Shown: positions 28,729 through 38,590 of the stretch, piece by piece | Layout: every line of letters starts with the position of its first letter | How positions within the stretch are numbered: position 1 is the first letter of the stretch | Origin: Limnohabitans sp. | Lineage (GTDB): Bacteria > Bacteroidota > Bacteroidia > Flavobacteriales > Flavobacteriaceae | Assembly (NCBI GenBank): GCA_030053945.1 | Contig: JASGCW010000002.1 | Location: forward strand, 1 to 64,000 | Length of the DNA stretch: 64,000 nt | Reading direction: 5' to 3' | Translations under genes and position numbers: made by a program | The notes under the pieces: generated by a model | What the model was told of the DNA's origin: nothing | Seen by the model: the letters and a program-made list of their open reading frames with translations, nothing else | Database searches by the model: none

Positions 28729-30948
28729 TTAAGTTCCCAATTCCAATTGATTTCTAACAAGGTTAAAATAGTCTCCTTTTTTATCAACTAATTCTTGATG
28801 ATTTCCTTTTTCAACTACTTGTCCTTGTTTTAATACTATAATTTGATTAGCATTTTTTACTGTAGATAAGCGATGTGCAATAATGACGACAGTTTTGCCC
28901 TCAAAAAATTCTTGAAGATTATCATGGATAATTTTTTCATTTTCAGCATCTAATGCTGAAGTAGCTTCATCAAAAAAGATAAATTCAGGGTTTTTGTATA
29001 CGGCACGAGCAATGAGAATACGTTGTTTTTGTCCACCGCTTAATTCAATCCCGGAATTCCCTACTTTGGTGTTAAAACCCATAGGGAGTACCTTTATTAA
29101 ATCTAATATGTTTGCAATCTTAGCTGCATTGATTAATCTTTCTTCATCAATTATTTCATCTGCAATTGCAATATTTTCAGCAATAGTACCACTAAAAATT
29201 TTACCATCTTGTAAAACAATACCACATTTATTTCTCCATTGGTTTGAAAAAACATCTTGTAAATGAAGTTGATCTAACAGAATATTTCCCTTAGTTGGTG
29301 GATAATAAGAAAGTAATAATTTTAAAAGAGAAGTTTTTCCACTTCCACTAGAGCCTACAATAGCAGTGACACTATTTTTTGGTATTGAAAACGAAATGTT
29401 CTCTAGAACAAATGGATTAAAATTACCTGGGTATTTGAATGATACATTTTCAATATTAATTTTATCAAATGAAATATTGTCTATATTAATTTTTGAATGG
29501 TTATCTTCTTCTTCATTATTGTAAATTTCACCAATGCGTTTATTTGCAATTGTAGCATCTTGAGTGTCTCTAACAAAACCCACTAATCTTTGAATAGGAT
29601 TTGTTAATTGACCAATTACATAAGAAATGCTTAATAGGCTTCCCAATGTCATTTTTCCTTCTATAATAAAATATGCACAAATTGCAATGGCAATAATCTC
29701 TTTAAATTTACTTAAAAATTCGACACCCACATTTTGATACATATTTAAAAATAAGTTTCGAAGTTCTAATTTGTTTAGCTTTTTTTGAATGTTTAATATT
29801 TTGTTTATTGTTTTGTTTTGAGCATAGTTTATTTTAATTTCTGGCATATTCATAATGAACTCATAAATACCATTATTATTTTCAGCTTGTCCTAAAAACA
29901 TAGCGTATTCTAACATAGCTCTTTTTCGTAAAAAGAATAAAACCCAAAATATTGAAAAAATGGAAAGTGATATATATATACTAAATACAATAGGATTAAA
30001 GTAACAGAGTAAACTGCTAAAAATGATTATATTAAGAATGCCTAAGCTAAACTCTATTCCTTTCCATGTAATAAAGTTTTGAATTTTATTTTGATCCTGT
30101 ATTCTTTGTAATGTTTCAGTATTAAGTCTTGTATCAAAAAAGCGGATGGGTAATCGCATTAATTTCAATAGCAATTTTTCTTTTAGGAGAATACTTAATT
30201 GATAATTAATTTTGGTTAGGAATAATGTGCTTAAAAAGTCTGAAATAAAACTTGATATGAATAGTATTACTTGTGCTCCTAAAAAGTAATATACTATATT
30301 TATTTCTTTAGGAGTAATTCCTAAATCAATAACTTTTTGAAAAGTAAATGGAATGTAAAAGGAAGTTATAAGACTTATAATCAACAATATGATTGAGCTT
30401 ATATACTTCCATTTATTTACTTTTAGAAATGAGAAAGATGTTGTAAATAAAAAGGATTTAAGCAATGGTTTTTTTTCTTCCTTTACCCATTTAAAATTTT
30501 CAAAATTTTCTGTTTCTTCAAAAATTAGCCCTACACCTTTCTCACTATTTCCTTGCCATTCTTTTATAAAAATATTGCTATCTAAAATTATTTTTCCGTA
30601 GCTAGGATCAAGTATATGGTATAAAATTTCACCTTTTTTTTGTGTTATTTTTTCAAGTACAACAAAATGTTCTTGCTTCCAGAATAATATACAAGGCAAT
30701 GGAATTTCTTCTAATTGGTCTATAGTTAGTTTTAGTGGTGTGGCTTGAAAGCCTATTTTTGATGCCACATCAACAATATCTTGAATGGAAACCCCTATAC
30801 GAGTAAATTCAAACTCTTTTTTTACTTGAGATAAAGAAATTTTTTTGCCATAATAACTAATAATCATAGCCAAGCAAGCAGCTCCACAATCAGTGCTTTC
30901 CAGTTGACTATAAAAAGTTATTTTAGATTTATGAGGAAGCAGCATCAA
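28729..30948 (-). CDS. C39 peptidase-containing ABC transporter (PCAT) for peptide export
   Basis: N-term FYSQLESTDCGAACLAMIISYYGKK C39; TM region; GSSGSGKTSLLKLLLSYYPP Walker A; LSGGQKQRILIARAVYKNPEFIFFDEATSALD. Confidence 0.93.
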   Translation of the reverse strand: MMLLPHKSKITFYSQLESTDCGAACLAMIISYYGKKISLSQVKKEFEFTRIGVSIQDIVDVASKIGFQATPLKLTIDQLEEIPLPCILFWKQEHFVVLEKITQKKGEILYHILDPSYGKIILDSNIFIKEWQGNSEKGVGLIFEETENFENFKWVKEEKKPLLKSFLFTTSFSFLKVNKWKYISSIILLIISLITSFYIPFTFQKVIDLGITPKEINIVYYFLGAQVILFISSFISDFLSTLFLTKINYQLSILLKEKLLLKLMRLPIRFFDTRLNTETLQRIQDQNKIQNFITWKGIEFSLGILNIIIFSSLLCYFNPIVFSIYISLSIFSIFWVLFFLRKRAMLEYAMFLGQAENNNGIYEFIMNMPEIKINYAQNKTINKILNIQKKLNKLELRNLFLNMYQNVGVEFLSKFKEIIAIAICAYFIIEGKMTLGSLLSISYVIGQLTNPIQRLVGFVRDTQDATIANKRIGEIYNNEEEDNHSKINIDNISFDKINIENVSFKYPGNFNPFVLENISFSIPKNSVTAIVGSSGSGKTSLLKLLLSYYPPTKGNILLDQLHLQDVFSNQWRNKCGIVLQDGKIFSGTIAENIAIADEIIDEERLINAAKIANILDLIKVLPMGFNTKVGNSGIELSGGQKQRILIARAVYKNPEFIFFDEATSALDAENEKIIHDNLQEFFEGKTVVIIAHRLSTVKNANQIIVLKQGQVVEKGNHQELVDKKGDYFNLVRNQLELGT

Positions 30949-32245
30949 CTAATTCTTTTATTTTTGTGAATACAATTTTGTCTTTTTCTTTTTCATCTCC
31001 ATTATATACGCAATAGTCATTACCAGTATCTAAATATTCGAAAGCATGTTGGCTACAACCACCATTACATAAAGGCATTATACGGCAAGTTAAACAAGGT
31101 TTATTATTAAATTTGGCATTCATACGACGATTATTATAATCATTTTCCCAAATTAATTCACCCTCATCATTAATATAGCCTCCTCTATTTTTAGTTTCAA
31201 AATCACGAGCAGTGCATTTAAAAATATCGCCGTTGTAATTAATCACAACACTATTTCTTTTATCAGCATAACAAGAATTTAAAACACTATTAGGTGACAT
31301 ATGACTATCAGCCATAAACCCATCTAATTTAATTGAGTCCATTTTTTCATCTAAAGCCAAATGTAAATCATCATCAGCTTTATTTTGCCAAACTCTTTGA
31401 AAATTGAAGTGTAAATAATTGTCTTTTATTTCTTGATCTATGTCTAAAAAATCAGATGGTATCTTACTTGTATTTTCTAAGTTTTCATCTGTATAATTGA
31501 TTCTCAACGTTACATAGAATTGATTTTTTATAAGTAATTTTATGTTATTGACGATTTCAAAATAGGATCCTTTTGTTTTGCTTACAAAACGAACTTTGTC
31601 GTGTTCTTCTCTATAACCATCTAGAGTAATTTGTAAATTACAGGTAATTTTGTTTTTCTTGAAATATTCAATAAATTCTTCATTAATTAAATAGGCATTA
31701 GTTGTAAAACCAATACTGTATTGTTTATTGTTTTCTTTGCAAATTGATACAAAGTAATCAATAAGAGGAGTTACATTTTTGCTAAAATATAACAAGGGCT
31801 CCCCTCCAAAAAAAGAAAGATTGAAATGTTTTAAACTAGCTTTTGATGCGGTATTATGAATAAATTTCTTTATTTTTTCGCTATCTACATCTTCTAATCT
31901 TGATTTTTTTATGTGTGTTTCATAGCAATACCAACATTTAAAATTACAATTCATAGTTGGATTAATAATCAATTCATATTTCTCTTGACTTTCATCTATT
32001 TCTTTAGAAATTTTCTTCACTTTTCCCACTTCATCTATTTCATTCTCAACTAGAAAATTATTTTCGACTAGATGATTATAAAAATCAGGATGAATTTGTA
32101 CTAAGTTGTCTATACCTTCAGCAATTCCCGCTTCTAATAATTCTTTTAGTTGAGGATCAATAAAAATTACTTTTTGTTCAAAAGAGTTATATAATGAATA
32201 TTTATCATTATATGGAAGAATGCTATTAAATTGGCTATATTTCAT
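30929..32245 (-). CDS. Radical SAM/SPASM peptide maturase
   Basis: NPTMNCNFKCWYCYE (CxxxCxxC); SFFGGEPLL; C-term CLTCRIMPLCNGGCSQHAFEYLDTGNDYC SPASM; overlaps exporter start by 20 bp. Confidence 0.92.
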   Translation of the reverse strand: MKYSQFNSILPYNDKYSLYNSFEQKVIFIDPQLKELLEAGIAEGIDNLVQIHPDFYNHLVENNFLVENEIDEVGKVKKISKEIDESQEKYELIINPTMNCNFKCWYCYETHIKKSRLEDVDSEKIKKFIHNTASKASLKHFNLSFFGGEPLLYFSKNVTPLIDYFVSICKENNKQYSIGFTTNAYLINEEFIEYFKKNKITCNLQITLDGYREEHDKVRFVSKTKGSYFEIVNNIKLLIKNQFYVTLRINYTDENLENTSKIPSDFLDIDQEIKDNYLHFNFQRVWQNKADDDLHLALDEKMDSIKLDGFMADSHMSPNSVLNSCYADKRNSVVINYNGDIFKCTARDFETKNRGGYINDEGELIWENDYNNRRMNAKFNNKPCLTCRIMPLCNGGCSQHAFEYLDTGNDYCVYNGDEKEKDKIVFTKIKELVDAASS

Positions 32246-32327
32246 CTATTTTATTTTTTAATGGAGAAAAAAGGAATTTCATAATTTAAAAGAATAATGA
32301 GACTCTTTGATAAATTATTTGAAGAAA

Positions 32328-32353
32328 TACCAAGGCAATTTTTTGCCTTGGTA
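32328..32353. terminator. Hairpin between precursor gene and maturase gene (partial terminator/attenuator)
   Basis: taccaaggcaa-tttt-ttgccttggta, 11 bp perfect stem. Confidence 0.55.
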
Positions 32354-32409
32354 GGTATTTAATTTTGTCAAATTACTTGATAGTTTTATTTATCAAGGAA
32401 TTGATTTTA

Positions 32410-32616
32410 TTAAGCAGCTTGGATATCTTTAGTTCCACCACAACCAGCAACAGTATTGCACCCAGAGTTAGTAGTGCACCCAAGATTTAAACCACCTTCT
32501 TTTCCGCCAACAACGTTGTTAGCAATTGCAGTTGTAAAACCACCTTTTAACATTTCCCCTTTAGTTTCTAATACTTCAAATTGAGAAGCATCAAATTTTT
32601 TAATTTGTTTTTTCAT
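32410..32616 (-). CDS. RiPP-like precursor peptide with GG leader and periodic Cys core
   Basis: MKKQIKKFDASQFEVLETKGEMLKGG|FTTAIANNVVGGKEGGLNLGCTTNSGCNTVAGCGGTKDIQAA, directly upstream of the radical SAM maturase and C39 exporter. Confidence 0.82.
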   Translation of the reverse strand: MKKQIKKFDASQFEVLETKGEMLKGGFTTAIANNVVGGKEGGLNLGCTTNSGCNTVAGCGGTKDIQAA

Positions 32617-32748
32617 TTTTTTGATAAAATTTAAAAATTATAATTAATACAGTCAGTCTGTTAATTTTTTCACCCAACAGATAATGGATACTTGCAAGTA
32701 TATAAACTTCTTTTCTTTTGCATTGTACACTACAAAATACTTCGAGAT

Positions 32749-35151
32749 TTAATTCATTTGATTAGCTCTTTGTTTTTCTTCTTCGTTACTATTGTTATGC
32801 TTTTGTTTGTTTATTTTACTATTTCCTAGCTTGTAAGAAACATTTAAGCCTAAGAATCTGGAATCAAAATATGCTTTAAAATCATTTTGTACTCCGCTTC
32901 TAGTACTTATATTGTTTATATCATAATTCTTGGTTATATTTTCTACATTTAGTGTAAATTGAAGCTTTTTATCTAATAGAAACAGTCTTGAAAATAAGCT
33001 CAAACGGATTTGTTCTCTATTATACATTAAACCTCCTATTTGACTTGGAAAGCTATAGGTTAATTCAAAACCAGCAGAGAAAGTTTTATTTTTATTTAGA
33101 GTAAATGTGTTGTTAGTTCCTAAATACCCTCCTAAACCTTGATTATTTATTGGTGTTAATGGAAATATTTTAGATTTTGAATTTTGGTAAAAAAATGCTA
33201 CACTGTTTTGACTCTCTAACCATTTTAATTTATTAAATATATAATCTTGAGAAAAACCTAAACTATAACTGTCATAATAATTTAATCGAGTTGTAATTTG
33301 AGTATAATTGACAGGGTCTATTTTAACTATTCCACCACCAATATTATCAAAATCCATTGTATAAAATAGTTTAGAATATAGAAAGTCTTTATAGGTGTAA
33401 TCAAGTTGAAAATTATGAGTAAAAGTTGGTGTCAAATATGGATTTCCTTCAGAATAAGTTGTTGGACTTGTTCTCCATTTGAATGGGTTAAGTTGGCTAA
33501 AATTAGGTCTTGATATTCTTTTACTATAATTTACTGAAAAGCTATTATTTTCATTTTTTGTATAGTTGGCATAAAAAGTTGGGAAAATTTGAGCATAATT
33601 GTTATTATTAATTTGATTATCTATAACTGATATTCCTCTAGTTTGGATATTTTCTAGACGTAATCCTAATTGTAACTCCCATTTTTTTATTTTTTTTGAA
33701 CTTGAAAAATATAGTGCCTGAAGATTTTCTTTATATTCAAATAAATCGGTTGTTAAATTTGTGTATAGAGGTATACCCACGGCTTGATTAATGTTATTTG
33801 TATTAGAAAATGATAATTTACCACCATAGCTTAAATTAATCCAAGTGAATGGATGTGTCACATTGATTTGTATGGAATAATTTTTTATAGTTTGATGAGT
33901 AATATTTTTCATTTTCCATTCTTGATCTAAAAATGATAAACCACTTAATTGGATAGGATTAGAAATAAAATCTCTATCATTTTGACCATCAAATTTTAAA
34001 ACATCTAAATCAACATTAATAACTCTTCCTAATGTGTCCAATTTTATATTGTTGTGTAAATTAAATGAGTTTAATTCTCTCATTTTTAGATTAATACCTG
34101 TAGAATAAGACACACCTTCTTTTAGAGAAGTAAAAGGATTTGTTAAAGTGGTATAAGAATCATCTGTTATATCAGGTTTACTAACACTTCCTATGTATTG
34201 AAAACCAATATTCCAATTTTTGTTTACTTGATAATCTAAACCAAGACGACCACTTATTGAATTTGTAAAATATTTACCACTTCCATCCGTTTTCCATATA
34301 TATTGCGGATAATCTACTTTTCCAAATTCTAGCCCTCTTGAAGCACCTTTAGAGTGATTTAAACTAGTTACTAAAGAAATTTTATCCTTTTGAAAATTAA
34401 AATTTCCACCTAAATTTCCTATTCCATAAGTAGTAAATCTATATCCACTAATCAGAGTTGAACTCCAGCTATTAGCTTTTGCTTTTTTAAGAATAATATT
34501 TATTAATCCACTATTCCCTTCAGCGTCATATTGAGCTGGTGGTGTTGTAATTACTTCTATTGATTTTATGTTGGCAGCACTTAGTGTTTTTAGATAACTA
34601 ATTAATTCTTCATTATTGATAGATAATAATTTTCCATCTATCATAACTCCCATTCCGCTTTTACCTATCATTGAAATAGATTCATTTTGAACTTTAATTC
34701 CTGGTGTTATCTTTAATGCATCTACTGCATCTCCACTGGAGTTTCTAATACTATTTTCTACATTAAACACTAATCGATCTACTTTACGTTCAATTAGTTT
34801 CTTTTTTACCGAAATAACAACTTCTTCAAGTTTTTTTGAGTCATCAATTTTTAATGTCCCTAAATCATAATTTTCAAAAATGGTTATTTTTTTATCAAGT
34901 AATGTTTTTCCTAACTGTCTTATTTGTAAACTGTATTCTCCTTTTGCTAGAGATATTGTAAAAAAACCATCAATGTTAGTTAAGTCACTATTTATAGGTT
35001 TATCTAAATTATTTAAGATTATAATTTCAGCAGATTCAATAGCTATATCATTTTGATTAACAACTTTTCCAGTTATTTTAAATTGAGCATTTAAATTTAT
35101 GGATGTTGTTAGAAATATAATCAGTAAAAGAAAATATTTTAATGACTGCAT
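32749..35151 (-). CDS. Outer membrane beta-barrel family protein (CarboxypepD_reg N-term, TonB-receptor-like)
   Basis: FKITGKVVNQNDIAIESAEIIIL; plug-like region; LNPFKWRTSPTTYSEGNPYLTPTFTHNFQLDYTYKDFLYS barrel. Confidence 0.85.
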   Translation of the reverse strand: MQSLKYFLLLIIFLTTSINLNAQFKITGKVVNQNDIAIESAEIIILNNLDKPINSDLTNIDGFFTISLAKGEYSLQIRQLGKTLLDKKITIFENYDLGTLKIDDSKKLEEVVISVKKKLIERKVDRLVFNVENSIRNSSGDAVDALKITPGIKVQNESISMIGKSGMGVMIDGKLLSINNEELISYLKTLSAANIKSIEVITTPPAQYDAEGNSGLINIILKKAKANSWSSTLISGYRFTTYGIGNLGGNFNFQKDKISLVTSLNHSKGASRGLEFGKVDYPQYIWKTDGSGKYFTNSISGRLGLDYQVNKNWNIGFQYIGSVSKPDITDDSYTTLTNPFTSLKEGVSYSTGINLKMRELNSFNLHNNIKLDTLGRVINVDLDVLKFDGQNDRDFISNPIQLSGLSFLDQEWKMKNITHQTIKNYSIQINVTHPFTWINLSYGGKLSFSNTNNINQAVGIPLYTNLTTDLFEYKENLQALYFSSSKKIKKWELQLGLRLENIQTRGISVIDNQINNNNYAQIFPTFYANYTKNENNSFSVNYSKRISRPNFSQLNPFKWRTSPTTYSEGNPYLTPTFTHNFQLDYTYKDFLYSKLFYTMDFDNIGGGIVKIDPVNYTQITTRLNYYDSYSLGFSQDYIFNKLKWLESQNSVAFFYQNSKSKIFPLTPINNQGLGGYLGTNNTFTLNKNKTFSAGFELTYSFPSQIGGLMYNREQIRLSLFSRLFLLDKKLQFTLNVENITKNYDINNISTRSGVQNDFKAYFDSRFLGLNVSYKLGNSKINKQKHNNSNEEEKQRANQMN

Positions 35152-35474
35152 AGATTGAATTTTGATTTATTGTTTTTAAAGTTTAGAGAATAATCAAATA
35201 TCGGTTTAAGTTAAAATGTTCTTAATTTATACTATATTTAATAAATTGATTACAGTCTAATACAATTACTTTTTTAATTTAGCACTTGTTAGACATTACA
35301 AAGAAAAATTAGTTAATTAAACATAGCAAATGATTATAGTCTTGATTTATAAATGACGTGCTTGTTAATTTATAAATAATCATTTATCTCAATGTAAATC
35401 ATTGATTGTTAAATACTTGTGTTTTTGATATTTTTTTCTTAAAGTAGAGTTATAAGTCTAAATACACAGAAAAT

Positions 35475-37196
35475 ATGAAGCGTTTTTATATATATTTACT
35501 TTTTTTATTCATACAATTTTTTGCTTTTTCTCAAAGTAAAGAGGTTATTATCATACCTGATTCATTAAAAGGTATATCCTTTGAAAAATTTGAGCGAATT
35601 GTAACTAACTTAGAAATAAATAAAAATGTTAGAACTTCAATAGCAAACAGCTTTTTATTAAATGCAAAAAAGCAAAATAACCAAGAGCACATTCTGCGTT
35701 CACTTTATTGGCTTATAAGAATCAATTTTGAAGCTAAAGATGTAGAAAAAAAGATTGAAGAATTGATTAATTTGTCAGATAAAAATAATGAAAAAGATTA
35801 TGATTTTCCAGCTAAAGCTTATATTTTAAAAAGTGAATATCTAATCTTTAAAGGAAAAAGTATTGATGGATTAAATGAGGCTTTGAAAGCTGAAAAATTA
35901 GCAAAATTAAAAGGTAATTATGCACAAAGTTTATTGATAAAGAAGCTAGTAGGTACGATTTATCTTGATTTGAATAGGATTGAAGACGCATTAAATCAAT
36001 TTAAACTTTACAAGTCGTTCTTTATCAATGAAAAAGAAAAATCGAGAGAATATTTATTTTCAGTTTGGATGATTGCGAATATATACAATAAATTAAAAAA
36101 ACCAGATTTAGCAATCAAATATCTAGATGATAGTTTAGATAAAATTTCTAAAGATAATTTTTTTTATAAGTTTTTGATTTTATATAAGGGAATTTCATAT
36201 CACATTAAGAAAGATTTTTCCAAAAGTAATTTATATTTAACAGAATCAATGTATCTTCTTAAGAGAGAAAATATAAATAATAGTTTAGCAACTGCCTATT
36301 TTTTTCTTGGGGAGAATAAGTTACAAGATGGGAAAAATTATTTTGAAGCAAAAAAATATTTTTTAAAAGCAGATTCTTTAATTAATAAGAACAATTTATT
36401 CTTTTATGATTTTAGAGAAAATTATATAAGATTGATTGAAATTGCCAAAAAAAATAACTCAAAAGAAGAACAGTTAAAACATTTAGATGAATTGATTCAT
36501 TTTGATTCAATTTTAAATGGAAGAACGGACCAACTTAGAAAAGTAATTAATGATAAGTATGAGACACCTCACTTACTAGAAGAGAAAGAGATTCTAGTGA
36601 AGGAATTAAATAAAGCGAGTTATTATGTCTATTTATTTGTTTTTTTATTTTCCATAACTTTTATTTTTTCAGTAAGATATGTATTAAAGTTACAAGCCGA
36701 TAAGAGAAAGTTTATGAAACTTTTTGAACAAATGAAAGATAATGAAACTAATACCATTCAAAATGATGTTATTGTTGAAGATGATACTATAAGGACTGAA
36801 ATTAAAAAAGCTGATATACCTATAGAAATTGTTAAAGATATTTTACAAAAATTAATTGTTTTTGAAAAAAATAATGAGTTTTTAAACCCTTCAGTAAAGC
36901 AAGTAGATTTAGCAAGACAGTTTGAAACAAATAGTAACTATTTATCAAAGATTATTAATAACTATAAAGGCAAAAATTTTAGTAAATACTTAAATGATTT
37001 AAGAATTGAATATGCAATAAAAAAACTTAAATCAGATAAAAAGTTTAGAAATTTTACTATTAAAGCTATTGCAGAAGAAACAGGATTTAATACTGCTGAG
37101 TCTTTTTCTAAATCATTTCAGCTAAAAACGGGTATTCAACCATCTTATTTTATTAAAAAGATAAGTGAACTTGAAAAAAAACAAAATATTAATTAA
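35475..37196 (+). CDS. TPR-containing, membrane-anchored AraC-family regulator
   Basis: Signal peptide, TPR-like helices, TM (YYVYLFVFLFSITFIFSVRYVL), C-terminal AraC HTH (NSNYLSKIINNYKGKNFSKYLNDLRIEYAIKKL...ETGFNTAESFSKSFQLKTGIQPSYF). Confidence 0.87.
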   Translation: MKRFYIYLLFLFIQFFAFSQSKEVIIIPDSLKGISFEKFERIVTNLEINKNVRTSIANSFLLNAKKQNNQEHILRSLYWLIRINFEAKDVEKKIEELINLSDKNNEKDYDFPAKAYILKSEYLIFKGKSIDGLNEALKAEKLAKLKGNYAQSLLIKKLVGTIYLDLNRIEDALNQFKLYKSFFINEKEKSREYLFSVWMIANIYNKLKKPDLAIKYLDDSLDKISKDNFFYKFLILYKGISYHIKKDFSKSNLYLTESMYLLKRENINNSLATAYFFLGENKLQDGKNYFEAKKYFLKADSLINKNNLFFYDFRENYIRLIEIAKKNNSKEEQLKHLDELIHFDSILNGRTDQLRKVINDKYETPHLLEEKEILVKELNKASYYVYLFVFLFSITFIFSVRYVLKLQADKRKFMKLFEQMKDNETNTIQNDVIVEDDTIRTEIKKADIPIEIVKDILQKLIVFEKNNEFLNPSVKQVDLARQFETNSNYLSKIINNYKGKNFSKYLNDLRIEYAIKKLKSDKKFRNFTIKAIAEETGFNTAESFSKSFQLKTGIQPSYFIKKISELEKKQNIN

Positions 37197-37319
37197 TTGT
37201 TTTTCAATTGTTTAAAATTAAAATAACTCGATATTTATAAATTTAGAGATACTAAAATTGTACTGTTTTATATAAAAGATTTTATTTGTTTAAGATTATA
37301 AACTAAAAAATAATTAAAA

Positions 37320-37502
37320 ATGAAAACAAAAAAATCAATTAAAAATTTTCAGTTTGAAAAAAAAACAATTGTAAATTTTAATCAAATGAAATCAATTCAT
37401 GGCGGATTAGGAGAAGGAGCAAATACTATAAGTTTTACTATGACAACAGATACGGGAAATGGACATGATACTATTCATTTTGATACTAAGATTAATAATT
37501 AA
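37320..37502 (+). CDS. Second GG-leader peptide (possible RiPP precursor, Cys-free, Thr-rich)
   Basis: MKTKKSIKNFQFEKKTIVNFNQMKSIHGG|LGEGANTISFTMTTDTGNGHDTIHFDTKINN; Bacteroidetes-type KKxIxxxNxxxMxxIxGG leader. Confidence 0.65.
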   Translation: MKTKKSIKNFQFEKKTIVNFNQMKSIHGGLGEGANTISFTMTTDTGNGHDTIHFDTKINN

Positions 37503-37529
37503 GAGTGTTTAAAATAATTTAAAAGTTTA

Positions 37530-37568
37530 AGCGGATAAACAGGGGATTTATCCGCTTAATTTTTTTAG
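37530..37568. terminator. Terminator after small peptide gene
   Basis: aagcggataaa-caggggat-ttatccgcttaattttttt. Confidence 0.65.
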
Positions 37569-37914
37569 ATATCATTTGAATTTAAAATTTAGATTATTGA
37601 AGTGATAGGTTTTGGAGTATAAATGTGGTGTGATAATTACAAATATTTTAAAATTTATATCAAATAGTCAAAAATAAAATCTTATTATTAGCAAATATTG
37701 ATTACTCTATAAAAAAATGGCTATAGATAAAGAATTTATTTCTGCATATAGAAAATAAGAATTTTTTTATGTTTTTATTATATAAAAGTTTTAGTTATAC
37801 CTAAAAATTAGACGAGAACCATATAAGATGAGTTTAAATTCAAAATTATTTTTAACTTTTTTCGTAACTTTTTTTTACCTTGTACGTATAATCTAGTGTA
37901 AAATAAAATTTAAA

Positions 37915-38586
37915 ATGGCTAAAGAAGGCTTTAATTGGAAAAGTTTATTTATAAACGAAGAGAGCAATAATACAAACACAAGTTCTACAGAAAATTCTGC
38001 AAAGGTTACTGACCAAAAATTTCCTGAACAAACACCTATTCATACTATGCCTAATGTGACTCCCACAGATTCGGGTTCAAATCCGTTTTTAGGAGAAATT
38101 TTAGAAGTATATGAAAAAGGTTTTGAAACTTTAAATTCGCAAGGTTTTGATTTTTTTGAGTTGTACAAATCAGTGAGTGCGGTAGGAATTACAAATCCAC
38201 AAAGCTACCAAATGGCGTTTGCAATGGGTAAGTCATTAAATCCTGCAATCACTAAGGAATTTTTGTTAGAAAAAGCAAGTTTTTATATAACAGAAATTGA
38301 AAAAGTTCACGCGGGTTATGCAGCAACTGGGGAGAAAAGAAAAAATGAACTAATGGCATCTATTACTAATGATAGAAATAATTTAGCCAAATCAATTTCT
38401 GAACTTGAAATAAAAATTGCGCAATTACAAGAAGAACTTTCAGCTAGAAAATTAGAATTGGAAAAGTTAAATTCTATTGATGCATTTACCGAAATCAATC
38501 AAAAAATTGAAGCTAATAATATAGCAAAACAACGAATTTTAGAATCAATCAACACCGTAGCAAACGGAGTAAAGCAATATTTATAA
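37915..38586 (+). CDS. Cytosolic coiled-coil protein, first gene of the ABC/AAA+ envelope cluster
   Basis: No signal; C-terminal heptads ...ISELEIKIAQLQEELSARKLELEKLNSIDAFTEINQKIEANNIAKQ. Confidence 0.6.
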   Translation: MAKEGFNWKSLFINEESNNTNTSSTENSAKVTDQKFPEQTPIHTMPNVTPTDSGSNPFLGEILEVYEKGFETLNSQGFDFFELYKSVSAVGITNPQSYQMAFAMGKSLNPAITKEFLLEKASFYITEIEKVHAGYAATGEKRKNELMASITNDRNNLAKSISELEIKIAQLQEELSARKLELEKLNSIDAFTEINQKIEANNIAKQRILESINTVANGVKQYL

Positions 38587-38590
38587 GACG

